From Candidatus Undinarchaeales archaeon (GTDB lineage: Archaea; SpSt-1190; JASMDC01), in assembly GCA_030753015.1 (NCBI GenBank), contig JASMDC010000032.1:1-40238 (forward strand): a DNA stretch of 40,238 nucleotides, given 5' to 3'. The number at the start of each line of letters is the position of its first letter. The first letter of the stretch is position 1. The position numbers and the translations under genes are program-made. The notes beneath the pieces are model-generated. The model ran no database searches. It saw only the letters and a program-made list of their open reading frames with translations, and was not told where the DNA came from. Positions 25,100 to 33,103 of the stretch are shown piece after piece.

Positions 25100-25123
25100 G
25101 GCGGCCCCCTTTCGGGGACCGCC
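25100..25123 (-). terminator. GAAA-tetraloop hairpin between thermosome and MoxR genes
   Basis: In minus-strand RNA, GGCGGUCCCC pairs with GGGGGCCGCC across a GAAA loop. All ten pairs form, one of them a U-G wobble; on the plus strand that pair is a C-A mismatch, so the structure favours the minus RNA. It follows the thermosome stop by 42 bases and ends just before the MoxR ribosome site. No long U run follows, so an attenuator, processing site or mRNA stabiliser is as likely as a terminator. Confidence 0.55.
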
Positions 25124-25165
25124 GTTCGCGTTTTCCGCTGGGAAGAAAAGTGGTAGGGGGATGGA

Positions 25166-26821
25166 CTAGAAGTCCATGCCTCCCATACCGCCCATACCCG
25201 GAGGCATACCGGGGGGCATGCCACCGCCATCGCCCTTGGAGAGCTCCTTGGCGACGACGATGTCATCGATGCGAAGCACCATCTCAGCGACCTCGGAGGC
25301 GCTCTTGATGGCCTGCGACTTGAGCAGGGTAGGCTCGATGACGCCCACCTTGTACATATCTATGACCTTACCCCGGAGGATCTCAAGGCCATGCCACTTA
25401 CCGCCCTTCTTCTCATGGGCAGCGCGGATGGACACGAGCTTGTCGATCGGGTCGAGCCCTGCGTTCTCGGCAAGGGCACGGGGGACCACATCGATGGCGT
25501 CGGCGAAGGCGTTGATGGCCAGCTGCTCCTTCCCGCCGACGGTGTCGGCGAAGTGGCGCAGCGTCTTTGACATCTCGACCTCGATTGCACCGCCGCCAGC
25601 GACGACCTTGCCGCCCTTGATGGTAGCGATGACGTCGTCGAGGGCGTCCTCGACAGCGCGTTCGAGCTCGTTGACCACATGCTCGGTGCCGCCCCTCACG
25701 AGGAGGGTGACCGCCTTGGCGCCCTTGCACCCGCGGACGAAGGTCATCTCGTCCCCGGCGATCTTCTGCTGCTCGACGATGTCCGAGTGACCCAGGTCCT
25801 TCTTCTCGAGGTCGTCGAGGTTGGTGACCAACCTGGCTCCCGTGGCCTTGGCCAGCTTGTCCATGTCGGACTTCTTGACCCGGCGGACGGCAAAGATGCC
25901 CTCCTTGGCAAGGTAGTGCTGAGCAAGGTCGTCGATGCCCTTCTGACACATGAGGACGTTTGCGCCGACCTTCTTTATCTTGTCGACCATACCCTTGAGG
26001 ATCTTCTCCTCCTGGTGTAGGAAGGCGTCCAGCTGGTTGGGATCGTTGATGTTGATCTTGGCATCGGTCTCGGTCTTCTTGATCTCGATGGCCGAGTTGA
26101 TCAGGGCGATCTTGGACTTCTTGATACCCCGGGGCATACCGGAGTGCACGCGCTCCTTGTCGATGATGATACCCTCGATGAGCTCGGTGTCCTCAAGGGA
26201 CCCGCCCTGCTTCTTATCGATCTTGACGTTGTCCTTGTCGACGGTGACGGTCTTGCCGTCCTTCTCCACGACCTGGAGCACGGATTTTACGACGAGCTCG
26301 GCAAGGAATTCCTTACCGCCCTCGGCGTTCTTGCCGGTCATAGCGGTCTTGGCCACATTGAGCAGGACTGTCCTGTCCTTGGTGGTGACCTTCTTGGAGA
26401 TCTTTTCGAGGATCTCTTGCGACTTGGACGCGGCAAGGCGGTATCCCTTGACGATGATGGTGGGGTGGATGTGCTGGTCGAGGAGCGCCTCGGCGTTCTT
26501 GAGGAGCTCACCGGCAACCATAACGGCAGTGGTGGTCCCGTCGCCGATCTCCTCGCCCTGCACCTTGGCGACCTCGATCATCATCTTGGCGGTGGGGTGC
26601 TCGATCTCCATCTCGCCGAGGATGGTCACACCGTCGTTGGTGACGATCACATCGCCGAGAGTGTCCACGAGCATCTTGTCCATGCCCTTGGGGCCGAGCG
26701 TGGTGCGCACGACCTCGGCTACAGTGCGCGCAGCAAGGATGTTCATCCGCTGGGCGTCGCGTCCCTTGGTCCTCAGTGCTCCCTCGGGGAGGAGCATGAC
26801 CTGCATTGGTTGTTGAGCCAT
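25166..26821 (-). CDS. thsA: Thermosome subunit (group II chaperonin)
   Basis: A 551-residue ATP-dependent chaperonin. [12 protein letters not shown] (about 35-46), [12 protein letters not shown] and [15 protein letters not shown] (about 86-100) form the ATP site, and '[13 protein letters not shown]' (about 395-410) and the late equatorial '[13 protein letters not shown]' are typical. The C-terminus ends in a Pro/Gly/Met tail ([16 protein letters not shown]), which points into the folding chamber. The full family length is present. ATG 26821 is chosen because GGTGAT sits six bases before it; earlier in-frame ATG/TTG codons at 26827 and 26842 would overlap or precede that site. Only one subunit type is seen in the window, so a homo-oligomer or a paralogue elsewhere is possible. 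The symbol's letter is arbitrary. Confidence 0.97.
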   Translation of the reverse strand: MAQQPMQVMLLPEGALRTKGRDAQRMNILAARTVAEVVRTTLGPKGMDKMLVDTLGDVIVTNDGVTILGEMEIEHPTAKMMIEVAKVQGEEIGDGTTTAVMVAGELLKNAEALLDQHIHPTIIVKGYRLAASKSQEILEKISKKVTTKDRTVLLNVAKTAMTGKNAEGGKEFLAELVVKSVLQVVEKDGKTVTVDKDNVKIDKKQGGSLEDTELIEGIIIDKERVHSGMPRGIKKSKIALINSAIEIKKTETDAKININDPNQLDAFLHQEEKILKGMVDKIKKVGANVLMCQKGIDDLAQHYLAKEGIFAVRRVKKSDMDKLAKATGARLVTNLDDLEKKDLGHSDIVEQQKIAGDEMTFVRGCKGAKAVTLLVRGGTEHVVNELERAVEDALDDVIATIKGGKVVAGGGAIEVEMSKTLRHFADTVGGKEQLAINAFADAIDVVPRALAENAGLDPIDKLVSIRAAHEKKGGKWHGLEILRGKVIDMYKVGVIEPTLLKSQAIKSASEVAEMVLRIDDIVVAKELSKGDGGGMPPGMPPGMGGMGGMDF

Positions 26822-26950
26822 TTTCATATCACCTTTCGTCAAATGGGCTGTGTTATGACCATGATGGTCTCGGCAATCACGGGAAGTGTCGGTTATTTCT
26901 CCCTCATGAACACCTTCTAGCCTTTACGGACCGCCTTTTTATCGTAGAAA

Positions 26951-26957
26951 TTATAAA
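26951..26957 (-). promoter_or_regulatory. Thermosome promoter (TATA with purine-rich BRE)
   Basis: The minus strand reads GGAAAGGTTTATAATTTC, a TTTATAA box preceded by a purine-rich TFB-recognition-like stretch. The predicted transcript start is near 26928, leaving a leader of about 107 bases. The 231-base gap between 26821 and 27053 holds this promoter, its leader with a four-codon ATG-TAA mini-ORF near 26907, and a TTTTT tract (27027-27034 region) after the small upstream gene. Nothing else was recognised there. Confidence 0.55.
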
Positions 26958-27052
26958 CCTTTCCAAATAAAGCGGGGAAAAATCGCCCCCAGTCACCCGT
27001 TTTTCTGTAGTCACGATGCTTGTGAGTCAAAAATGATACTGCTCAGGAGACA

Positions 27053-27241
27053 TCAAATGTAGGGTTTGTTCCGGGTAAAGGCGTCAGGCACCTTGTACTG
27101 CTTTGCTGCACCCTGTCCGTCCGGGGCCGGGTGGACCTTCTGCGTCGAGGTCATGAACTGGAGAAAACCGTAATGGCGAATGACGTTCATGAACCGTTCG
27201 AACATCTCTCCTGACGGTAATTCGAACGTGATGGAGTACAT
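27053..27241 (-). CDS. Small unrecognised protein, 62 residues
   Basis: A short intact frame beginning MYSITFELPSGEMFERFMNV and ending NKPYI. It has an amphipathic alternating first strand, a helix and a Pro/Lys-rich end. ATG 27241 is preferred over GTG 27262 because the box CATAAATAG (27265-27273) lies about 27 bases upstream, predicting a leaderless mRNA. It is divergent from the M42 peptidase gene and followed by a T-rich stretch that could terminate it. Its promoter and sensible amino-acid composition argue that it is real; no function can be given. Confidence 0.6.
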   Translation of the reverse strand: MYSITFELPSGEMFERFMNVIRHYGFLQFMTSTQKVHPAPDGQGAAKQYKVPDAFTRNKPYI

Positions 27242-27264
27242 ATACGTCTCAGGTTCGCCCACAT

Positions 27265-27306
27265 CTATTTATGTCTGGCGCGGCCCGGTGAATAAGCATT
27301 TAAAGC
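27265..27306. promoter_or_regulatory. Divergent promoter pair between the small protein and the M42 peptidase
   Basis: Minus-strand CATAAATAG (27265-27273) serves the small gene, and plus-strand GCATTTAAAGC (27296-27306) serves the peptidase. Each box centre is 26-28 bases from its gene's ATG, so both transcripts are predicted to be leaderless. Confidence 0.5.
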
Positions 27307-27326
27307 TCGTGGCGCGTCCTGCACTC

Positions 27327-28400
27327 ATGATCGATCAATTCTCGCTCTTGAAGGATCTCTCCGAAACGCCAGCAGTATCGGGTGATGAGTTCCGTGTCCG
27401 TGACATCCTTGCCAAGGAGCTTCGTCCTCTGGTCGATGAGGTGCGCTTCGACAAGATCGGGAACATCATAGCCACCAAACATGGGAAGCCTAACGCCCCG
27501 CGCATAATGATCACGGCCCACATGGACGAGATCGGGCTACTGGTCAAGTACATCACCGACGATGGCTTCATCTCCTTCACAAGGATCGGCGCCATCAATG
27601 ACAGGACCCTCATCAACCGCCGTGTCGTTCTCCACGCGAAGAAGGGCGACCTCCATGGGGTCATCGGGACCAAACCACCCCATCTGCGGAAGAAGGGTGA
27701 TGACGACGAAAAAGTGGCCGCGCTCTTCATCGACGTCGGGGCAAAGGACCGTAAGGGTGTGGAAAAGCTCGGTATCGCTATCGGCACATACGTTAGCTTC
27801 GACCAGCGGTTCGAGAACCTTGGCGGAAATAACATCATCACGGGCAAGGCGCTCGATGGGCGGCTCGGCTGCTATGTTATGATAGAGGCAATGCGAAAGC
27901 TCCGTAAGGCTGGATGTACTGTGTACGCAGTAGGGACCGTCCAGGAGGCGGTCGGGCTCAAGGGCGCACGTGTAGCGGCCTTCAGCCTCAATCCGGACGC
28001 TGCTCTTGTTCTCGATGTCGCGGTGGCGGGTGACTTCCCGGCCATGCTCCTGCATGAATCACCGGTCAACATCGGTGACGGTCCGGTCATCATGCTCGTC
28101 GAAGGTGCAGGACGCGGTCTCATCACGCACCCGATCATCCGCGATCTCCTCGTCGCTGCTGCCGATAAGCTCAAGATCAAACATCAGATCAGGGTATCGG
28201 ATGCCGGTATCACGGACGCCGGTAGCATATACCTCACCCGCGAGGGCATCCCGTCAGGCGTGATCAGCATACCATGCCGCTACATCCACAGCCCCATCGA
28301 AGTGGCCAGCATGAAGGACGTGGACGGAGCTGTGAAACTCCTGGTGGCGACAATAAAGGCTGCTGAAAAGGTCACGGACTGGGTCCACAAGGCCAGCTGA
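27327..28400 (+). CDS. M42-family metallo-aminopeptidase
   Basis: A 357-residue di-metal peptidase. The metal and catalytic segments are in the right order: ITAHMDEIGLL (His65, Asp67), GKALDGRLGC (bridging Asp), GTVQEAVGLKGAR (catalytic Glu and metal Glu), LVLDVAVAGDFP (metal Asp) and PCRYIHSPIEVAS (metal His). Members form large tetrahedral dodecamers (TET) that degrade peptides released by the proteasome. ATG 27327 is chosen because the TATA box is exactly 26 bases away and the family begins near this point; a longer reading from 27180 would overlap the divergent small gene. Substrate preference (acidic, neutral or basic ends) cannot be read from the sequence. Confidence 0.95.
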   Translation: MIDQFSLLKDLSETPAVSGDEFRVRDILAKELRPLVDEVRFDKIGNIIATKHGKPNAPRIMITAHMDEIGLLVKYITDDGFISFTRIGAINDRTLINRRVVLHAKKGDLHGVIGTKPPHLRKKGDDDEKVAALFIDVGAKDRKGVEKLGIAIGTYVSFDQRFENLGGNNIITGKALDGRLGCYVMIEAMRKLRKAGCTVYAVGTVQEAVGLKGARVAAFSLNPDAALVLDVAVAGDFPAMLLHESPVNIGDGPVIMLVEGAGRGLITHPIIRDLLVAAADKLKIKHQIRVSDAGITDAGSIYLTREGIPSGVISIPCRYIHSPIEVASMKDVDGAVKLLVATIKAAEKVTDWVHKAS

Positions 28401-28439
28401 TATGCCGTGTAAGGCACATTTCATATCTGGGCGACGAAC

Positions 28440-28640
28440 TTACTGTTGTTCGTTCTCGGCCTGGATGGCGCGCTGAACACGGGCGTTCTTTTTTGCCCTG
28501 AGCAGCTCATCGATCTCTGTGTCAACTTCCTCGTAGCTCTTGCTCGCAAGCTCGCCGTACACCTTCTTGAGAAGGGTTATGATGACGTCGTTCTGAATCT
28601 TGAAGTGGCGTAGCATCCTCTTGTGCTCTTCGTCCATCAT
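28440..28640 (-). CDS. Small helical protein, 66 residues
   Basis: Begins MMDEEHKRMLRHFKIQNDVI and is almost wholly helical, with alternating acidic and basic residues and a polar end. A GGTGA motif lies a few bases before the tandem ATGs. It is convergent with the M42 gene (39-base gap) and lies 50 bases downstream of nothing else on its strand except the PfkB gene, whose stop precedes it. The composition suggests a coiled-coil or nucleic-acid-associated small protein, but no family is recognised. Confidence 0.65.
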   Translation of the reverse strand: MMDEEHKRMLRHFKIQNDVIITLLKKVYGELASKSYEEVDTEIDELLRAKKNARVQRAIQAENEQQ

Positions 28641-28690
28641 GATCTCACCGTGTCGGCCGAGGCCTTCGAGCTCGGATGGTCGGGAAACCT

Positions 28691-29629
28691 TTAAATCTCC
28701 ACCTCACGGGCGAGGAGGGCTTCAACCCGTTTTCGGTGAGGGAAGGTATGACCGGCCAGATGAAGTGCTGCCGCAGCGTTCGCGAACCTTAGCATGTCCT
28801 CGGTGGACAGACCTTCATGGTGAGCGTATATGAAGGCCGCGTTGAACACGTCACCCGTACCGGTGGGATCGCGCACGCCACCGGCCCGGACCACGGGGAC
28901 CGTGATGTCCTCATCCCGGGATATGAACCGGGATCCGTTCTCACCAAGATGGAGAACGACTGCCTTGACACCATGTCCGAGGATCGCCCTGGCGGCCTCC
29001 GCAGGATCACGGTCCGGCATCTGTGCGATGTGTACGGCCTCGAGCTCGTTCACGAACAGCACGTCTGTATTCTCAAGCACTCCGAACAGCCCATCGAGTC
29101 GTTCCTCGGTCCATCCCAGATGGTCCCAACCAACATCGAGGAGCGTAACAGCGCCGTTAGCTTGCGCTCTCGAGAAGATCCGTGCAGTCGGTTCTCCCAT
29201 GATGGCCGGTGTGTACCAGTACCCCGCTCTCATTACATACCGGCCCCGTAATGCCTCTTCGGGTACGTCCTCAGCAGCGACGGTTTCGTTCGTCTCTCCC
29301 TGGTCACCCAGGAACGAGCGCTTCCCACCCGTGAACGTCACTGCAACGGTGAGAGCGGTCCGTCCCTTGATGCTCCTGAGTGCAGTGGCCACGTCGTAAT
29401 CGTCAAGCATCTCCTTGAGACGTACGCCCCAGTGATCGCTCCCTATCCTACCGACAAGGAGGGATTCGAGACCGAGTCGCGAGCACGCTACTGCGGTGTT
29501 GGCAGCGTTCCCACCGACGCGTTCGGTGAACACGACTTCCTCCGACACCTCGGGTACGATCGATTCGACGGGAGTCGAGACGAGATCGATGTTCACATCA
29601 CCGATGCAAACGATCTGCGGTACGCTCAT
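28691..29629 (-). CDS. PfkB-family sugar or nucleoside kinase
   Basis: A 312-residue ribokinase-fold enzyme. FTERVGGNAANTAVACSRLG (about 32-51) is the N-terminal PfkB signature with the substrate-binding GGNxAN, and VRDPTGTGDVFNAAF (about 252-266) is the C-terminal signature with the catalytic Asp of GTGD. The lid and the 'LLVGRIGSDHWG' segment are intact. It uses ATP to phosphorylate a sugar or nucleoside; the family signature does not tell which. Its ATG overlaps the stop of the PIG-L deacetylase gene by four bases (ATGA), so the two are translationally coupled. This suggests the kinase acts on a sugar or amino sugar released by that deacetylase. Confidence 0.93.
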   Translation of the reverse strand: MSVPQIVCIGDVNIDLVSTPVESIVPEVSEEVVFTERVGGNAANTAVACSRLGLESLLVGRIGSDHWGVRLKEMLDDYDVATALRSIKGRTALTVAVTFTGGKRSFLGDQGETNETVAAEDVPEEALRGRYVMRAGYWYTPAIMGEPTARIFSRAQANGAVTLLDVGWDHLGWTEERLDGLFGVLENTDVLFVNELEAVHIAQMPDRDPAEAARAILGHGVKAVVLHLGENGSRFISRDEDITVPVVRAGGVRDPTGTGDVFNAAFIYAHHEGLSTEDMLRFANAAAALHLAGHTFPHRKRVEALLAREVEI

Positions 29630-30339
29630 TGTATGTCACCTCGCACGAGTTCGCTCGGATCGCTGGCGATTCGCGTGTACGACCGTGATGTCCTGAAGGC
29701 CTCGGCAAAGTCCGAGTTGGCAAGGAAACCTCGGCTCCGGCCCAGTGACTCGGCGTACTCGACGAGTCCGGGAAGCACCTCGAGCTGGCTGTCGAAACAG
29801 CGGAGAGCCTCTAGCTTACGTTCGAAGGCCTCTGTCACGTCCACGACGATGGTGGGTCGCGGGAAGAGGTTGAGCACCTCGTACCACAACACCTCCTGTA
29901 CGCGCCAAGGCTCCCCATCCTCTGGATAGACGTTGTTACCGGCCTGCCAGCATGCCTGTTCGACTAGACGGGAGACGGCACTATGCTTGCGGTGCCAATC
30001 TCGCGGCGCATGACAGAACACAAGGGCAGGACGCAGCTCCCGTATATAGGCGATGGCCTGCCTGAGGAGTACATCATCGCTCCGCAGTTGGGGGAGGGAG
30101 GCATCAAGGAGGAAGCGACGTTCGATACCGAGCACCTTGTCAGCCCGCTCGGTCTCCTTCTGGCGGACATCAATGATAGAGGAGGTGTCATCCACTGATG
30201 GAGAGCCGCCGATACCTGCCGTGAACGTGACAGCGGACACAGATCCCTTCTTAGTCAAGGAGGCGATTGTTGCCCCACATCCGATGACGATATCATCCGG
30301 ATGGGCCCCGAAACAGAGCGCTGTGGCATCCACGGACAT
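29626..30339 (-). CDS. PIG-L/LmbE-family N-acetyl-sugar deacetylase
   Basis: A 237-residue zinc-type deacetylase. FGAHPDDIVIGCGATIASL (about 10-28) contains the HPDD motif with the zinc-binding His and Asp and the general-base Asp; the usual Glu after HPDD is Ile here. CHAPRDWHRKHSAVSRLVEQ (about 112-131) supplies the second zinc-ligand region. Relatives remove acetyl groups from GlcNAc-containing compounds, such as GlcNAc-PI, mycothiol precursors and, in Thermococcales, diacetylchitobiose. It is coupled to the PfkB kinase by a four-base overlap and follows the small membrane-protein gene by 9 bases, so all three probably form one operon. The substrate remains unknown. Confidence 0.92.
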   Translation of the reverse strand: MSVDATALCFGAHPDDIVIGCGATIASLTKKGSVSAVTFTAGIGGSPSVDDTSSIIDVRQKETERADKVLGIERRFLLDASLPQLRSDDVLLRQAIAYIRELRPALVFCHAPRDWHRKHSAVSRLVEQACWQAGNNVYPEDGEPWRVQEVLWYEVLNLFPRPTIVVDVTEAFERKLEALRCFDSQLEVLPGLVEYAESLGRSRGFLANSDFAEAFRTSRSYTRIASDPSELVRGDIQ

Positions 30340-30348
30340 GTTCCCCGT

Positions 30349-30687
30349 TCAGTCCTTCTCCTTTCCTTTATGGTCCTCGACGATGGTACGTAGGTCATCG
30401 GCGATGGCTCGTAGGATATTGTTGCTCGTATCCTGGCGCTCAAAGAACTCCTCTTCGATCGTGTCGATGCGGAAGAACAGGAAAGCGAATCCGAGAGCAA
30501 CGGCTGATATGAGCAGGATGAAGAACAGGTAGGTGATTACGATCGTGTTGGCCGATTGGAGTGTAAGGAAATCCTGCCATCCCCCTTTCTCGATGTCCAC
30601 GAACCGTGAGGCGATAAGAAATGTGAGGATGAATATCGAGACCATTAGCATACTGTACACGAACGATAGCTTCGTCCCCCCGGCCAT
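30349..30687 (-). CDS. Small two-TM membrane protein with helical cytoplasmic end
   Basis: A 112-residue protein with two membrane segments: about 6-23 (SFVYSMLMVSIFILTFLI) and about 47-68 (TIVITYLFFILLISAVALGFAFLFF). A charged helical C-terminal part follows ('RIDTIEEEFFERQDTSNNIL'). A much longer upstream reading overlaps the divergent KaiC-like gene; ATG 30687 is preferred because a TATATAAA-type box lies 22-33 bases upstream. It leads the operon with the PIG-L deacetylase and PfkB kinase, and is divergent from the KaiC-like/7-TM pair. No family was recognised. Confidence 0.68.
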   Translation of the reverse strand: MAGGTKLSFVYSMLMVSIFILTFLIASRFVDIEKGGWQDFLTLQSANTIVITYLFFILLISAVALGFAFLFFRIDTIEEEFFERQDTSNNILRAIADDLRTIVEDHKGKEKD

Positions 30688-30708
30688 GGATGCGGTGAGG
30701 GTTGCATG

Positions 30709-30720
30709 TTTTATATATCT
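30709..30720. promoter_or_regulatory. Bidirectional TATA region for the 2-TM operon and the KaiC-like operon
   Basis: TTTTATATATCT is a nearly symmetric TATA element. On the minus strand its centre is about 28 bases before ATG 30687 (leaderless). On the plus strand it predicts a start near 30741, about 13 bases before ATG 30754, leaving room for the GGTG ribosome motif at 30742-30745. Confidence 0.5.
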
Positions 30721-30753
30721 TGCATCCCCATGCCGTGCAAAGGTGTAAGCCTC

Positions 30754-31470
30754 ATGGATCGCATTTCTTCTGGAGTCCCTGGCCTCGATAAGCTCATCGT
30801 CGGGGGCATCCCCCGTGGTTACTCGATGTCGCTCAAGGGACCCCCCGGTTCCGGAAAGACCACCATGGCCCTCCAGTTCCTCATTGAGGGTGCCAGCAAG
30901 GGTGAAACAGGTCTCTATATATCGTTCAAGGAGCCCCTCTCGCGAGTACAGCACATCGCGGACGGCTATGGTTGGAACATTGAAAAGCATCTCGACAATA
31001 ACCTCTTCCTGGAGACACTCTCCACGGACGACGTGTTCGAGCGTTCCATCCCGTCCCTCCTAGCACTCATCGAGCGCTATGAGGCCAAGCGTGTTGTGTT
31101 CGATTCGTTGAAGAAGGTCGTGACGGGCGCAAAGCCGTTCATGAAGGGCGAGGTCGAGTTCGACTTCGACACATTCCTCCGGAAGCTGGAGCAGATGGGA
31201 GTGACCACCATCTTCGTTACCAACCGTGAGAACATCCAGCCCGAGAAGATCGTGTTCGATGCTCTGGACTTCATCTTCGATGGCATACTCATCCTGGACA
31301 TCCGCATCGTGGGCGGCGAGGCCCGTAACTACGTCTACGTCCAGAAAATGCGTGCCACTGCCATCGACCACGGGTTCAGGCCGCTCATCTTCGGTAAGCA
31401 CGGCCTCGAAATCCGCTCCAAGGAATCGGTCTCGGCCAGGGTCAAGGGCTTCTTCGGCGACGAGGAGTAG
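30754..31470 (+). CDS. Single-domain KaiC/RadA-like ATPase
   Basis: A 238-residue RecA-superfamily protein opening RISSGVPGLDKLIVGGIPRG, the KaiC-type start. Walker A is GPPGSGKTT (about 29-37); 'GLYISFKEP' holds the catalytic-Glu position, where one of the usual two Glu is Lys; Walker B is RVVFDSLKKV (about 113-122). Only one KaiC domain is present, unlike the two-domain cyanobacterial clock protein. Archaeal single-domain KaiC-like proteins are linked to signal transduction and motility control. A 7-TM protein gene follows after 5 bases, which suggests a membrane sensor paired with this ATPase. Confidence 0.93.
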   Translation: MDRISSGVPGLDKLIVGGIPRGYSMSLKGPPGSGKTTMALQFLIEGASKGETGLYISFKEPLSRVQHIADGYGWNIEKHLDNNLFLETLSTDDVFERSIPSLLALIERYEAKRVVFDSLKKVVTGAKPFMKGEVEFDFDTFLRKLEQMGVTTIFVTNRENIQPEKIVFDALDFIFDGILILDIRIVGGEARNYVYVQKMRATAIDHGFRPLIFGKHGLEIRSKESVSARVKGFFGDEE

Positions 31471-31475
31471 CCTGG

Positions 31476-32123
31476 ATGGAGCTCGACGTACCTCTGTACG
31501 GGCTTGCCGTCATTGCATCCGTCATCCCTATAGGCATGCTCCTCTCCCGTGGGATTCGCCGTCTTGATAGGATGCTGTTCGCGGGATTCGTCGGCACTCT
31601 TGGACTGGCATCCCTATTCAGTATCCCTTTGCATTTGGAATCATATGTATCGCTCCATCCCTACCTTACTATCGTGTTCAACGCATTCATGCTTTCCTCG
31701 GCCTGCTTTGCCCTGTTCTCGACTACCGCCCTGCGACGAAATCTCGATGGCCAGGATCTCGTGCTCGCGTTCCCCGTCATGCTCGTGGTCCTCTACTCCC
31801 TCATCATGCCGAGCCAGGATACCGACCTTCTTGGAACGCACCTCCATATGACCATGCCGCTCTTGGTAGTGTCCCTGGTGTGCTACATGAGCATGATGGG
31901 TGCTGCCGTGTACAATCTCACATGGGTGTACCATCATATGGACGTGGGGCCCCGCCAGGAGCGCATGCTCGTGGTCCTCTTGGGATTGACCATCCTTACA
32001 GGATCCGAGCTCGTCACGGCCTTCGAGGTCTTCATGAGACTTGAAGCGCCGGCGTTCCGGCCCGTGGGCATCGTTCTCTGTGCCATCATGGTCACTTATG
32101 CCTTCACATCTAACCACTCTTGA
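31476..32123 (+). CDS. Seven-TM membrane protein paired with the KaiC-like ATPase
   Basis: A 215-residue protein with seven predicted membrane helices at about 6-24, 34-53, 62-84, 92-110, 122-145, 164-185 and 193-210. Loops are short and the protein ends right after the last helix, so there is no output domain. The size and spacing resemble the 7-TM sensor modules at the N-terminus of some histidine kinases, here as a stand-alone protein. His residues cluster at the loop 'LGTHLHMTM' and at 'WVYHHMDVGP'. With the KaiC-like ATPase 5 bases upstream, the pair probably forms one signalling unit. The ligand is unknown. Confidence 0.8.
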   Translation: MELDVPLYGLAVIASVIPIGMLLSRGIRRLDRMLFAGFVGTLGLASLFSIPLHLESYVSLHPYLTIVFNAFMLSSACFALFSTTALRRNLDGQDLVLAFPVMLVVLYSLIMPSQDTDLLGTHLHMTMPLLVVSLVCYMSMMGAAVYNLTWVYHHMDVGPRQERMLVVLLGLTILTGSELVTAFEVFMRLEAPAFRPVGIVLCAIMVTYAFTSNHS

Positions 32124-32176
32124 TGTACTGGGCTCTGTTGTCCTTGTGAGAGGATCCGTAGAGCCTAAGGTGATTC

Positions 32177-32183
32177 TTTATAA
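32177..32183 (+). promoter_or_regulatory. TATA box for the glutamine amidotransferase gene
   Basis: TTTATAA is centred 30 bases before ATG 32210 in the 86-base gap after the 7-TM gene, predicting an almost leaderless mRNA. Confidence 0.45.
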
Positions 32184-32209
32184 CGAAAGAAAGGACTTCT
32201 AACTACCCA

Positions 32210-33004
32210 ATGTGTGACCTTATGGGCGTGAGCGCCTCGAGCGAGGCCCATATAACCCCGTCGATCGAGCGATTCATGATGGGGTGGCGAGACAATCCCC
32301 ATGGCTGGGGGGTGGGTGTGTATGGCGGACGTGCTGTTTCCATCTTCAAGGAAGCAGCCGCATCGAGAACTAGTTCGCTCCTATCCACCCTCACAAGCTC
32401 GGGTATCTTTGCATCGCGCTTGCTGGTATCCCATATCCGTAACATGACCGTTGGAGGCCAGAGCCTTGCCAACACTCATCCTTTCACGCGAGAGCTCAAT
32501 GGTCAAGACCATTTGTTCGCGCACAACGGCACCTTGCGCCGGGTGCGCGACATCACAACCGAGCACTATCACCCCGTTGGCACCACGGACTCTGAGCATG
32601 CGTTCTGTGTAATCATGGACTCCCTTCGTCTGGCAGGACGACATGCCACACAGGAGGAGCGTATCGAGGCCGTGTCGGATGCAGTTGACACGATTATCAC
32701 TCGTGAGCTCGAGGTCCCACACCCCCTTGGTAGATCGTCGGCGAAGTTGAACGTCCTCTTCTCGGACGGCGAGCTCCTCATCGCGTACAACAGCGGATTC
32801 CGCCCCATGTCCCGGGCACACCATACATTCGATGACGGCACGACCATCGGTATGGTCGCCTCCGAGCCCCTTGATGATGAGTTCGAATGGGAGGTCATGG
32901 ACATCGGCGAGTTCATCGTACTGGACCAGGGCACCATCATCGACCACCGCTGCATCAACGGCTGCCCCCCTGAACTGGGTGGGATCCCCGCTCGCTCGTC
33001 GTAG
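32210..33004 (+). CDS. Class II glutamine amidotransferase (YafJ-like)
   Basis: A 264-residue Ntn-hydrolase domain protein. Cys2 after the initiator Met (MCDLMGVSAS) is the nucleophile. DNPHGWGVGVYGGR, SHIRNMTVGG (with the 'THPF' loop that follows) and FAHNGTLR match the glutaminase pocket of YafJ/GATase_4-type proteins, and GTTDSEHAFCVIMDS is the second substrate segment. No synthase domain is attached, so it may supply ammonia to a partner or be a stand-alone amidohydrolase. The gene is monocistronic, with a terminator-like hairpin after it. Confidence 0.9.
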   Translation: MCDLMGVSASSEAHITPSIERFMMGWRDNPHGWGVGVYGGRAVSIFKEAAASRTSSLLSTLTSSGIFASRLLVSHIRNMTVGGQSLANTHPFTRELNGQDHLFAHNGTLRRVRDITTEHYHPVGTTDSEHAFCVIMDSLRLAGRHATQEERIEAVSDAVDTIITRELEVPHPLGRSSAKLNVLFSDGELLIAYNSGFRPMSRAHHTFDDGTTIGMVASEPLDDEFEWEVMDIGEFIVLDQGTIIDHRCINGCPPELGGIPARSS

Positions 33005-33056
33005 GTGCGAACGCCTCATTGAATTGCTAATTTTCTAGCTAGTAAAAGAACGCTGA

Positions 33057-33079
33057 GGGGCCCGCAGTAAACAGGCCCC
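33057..33079. terminator. Hairpin between convergent amidotransferase and acetyl-CoA synthetase genes
   Basis: GGGGCC (33057-33062) pairs with GGCCCC (33074-33079) around an 11-base loop. A T-rich stretch follows on the plus side (TGTTCTCCTCTTTTAG, 33081-33096), and a T-run precedes it for the minus side (complement of 33043-33049). It suits bidirectional termination between the two convergent genes. Confidence 0.5.
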
Positions 33080-33103
33080 CTGTTCTCCTCTTTTAGTATA
33101 TCT

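Noticed and set aside
26144..26920. 258-codon plus-strand open frame opposite the thermosome
   Set aside because: Antisense of a highly conserved chaperonin gene; composition (Leu/Asp/Gly/His) is typical of such shadows.
28403..28416. Short hairpin TGCC-GTGTAA-GGCA between convergent genes
   Set aside because: Only four base pairs and no T-run; too weak to call a terminator.
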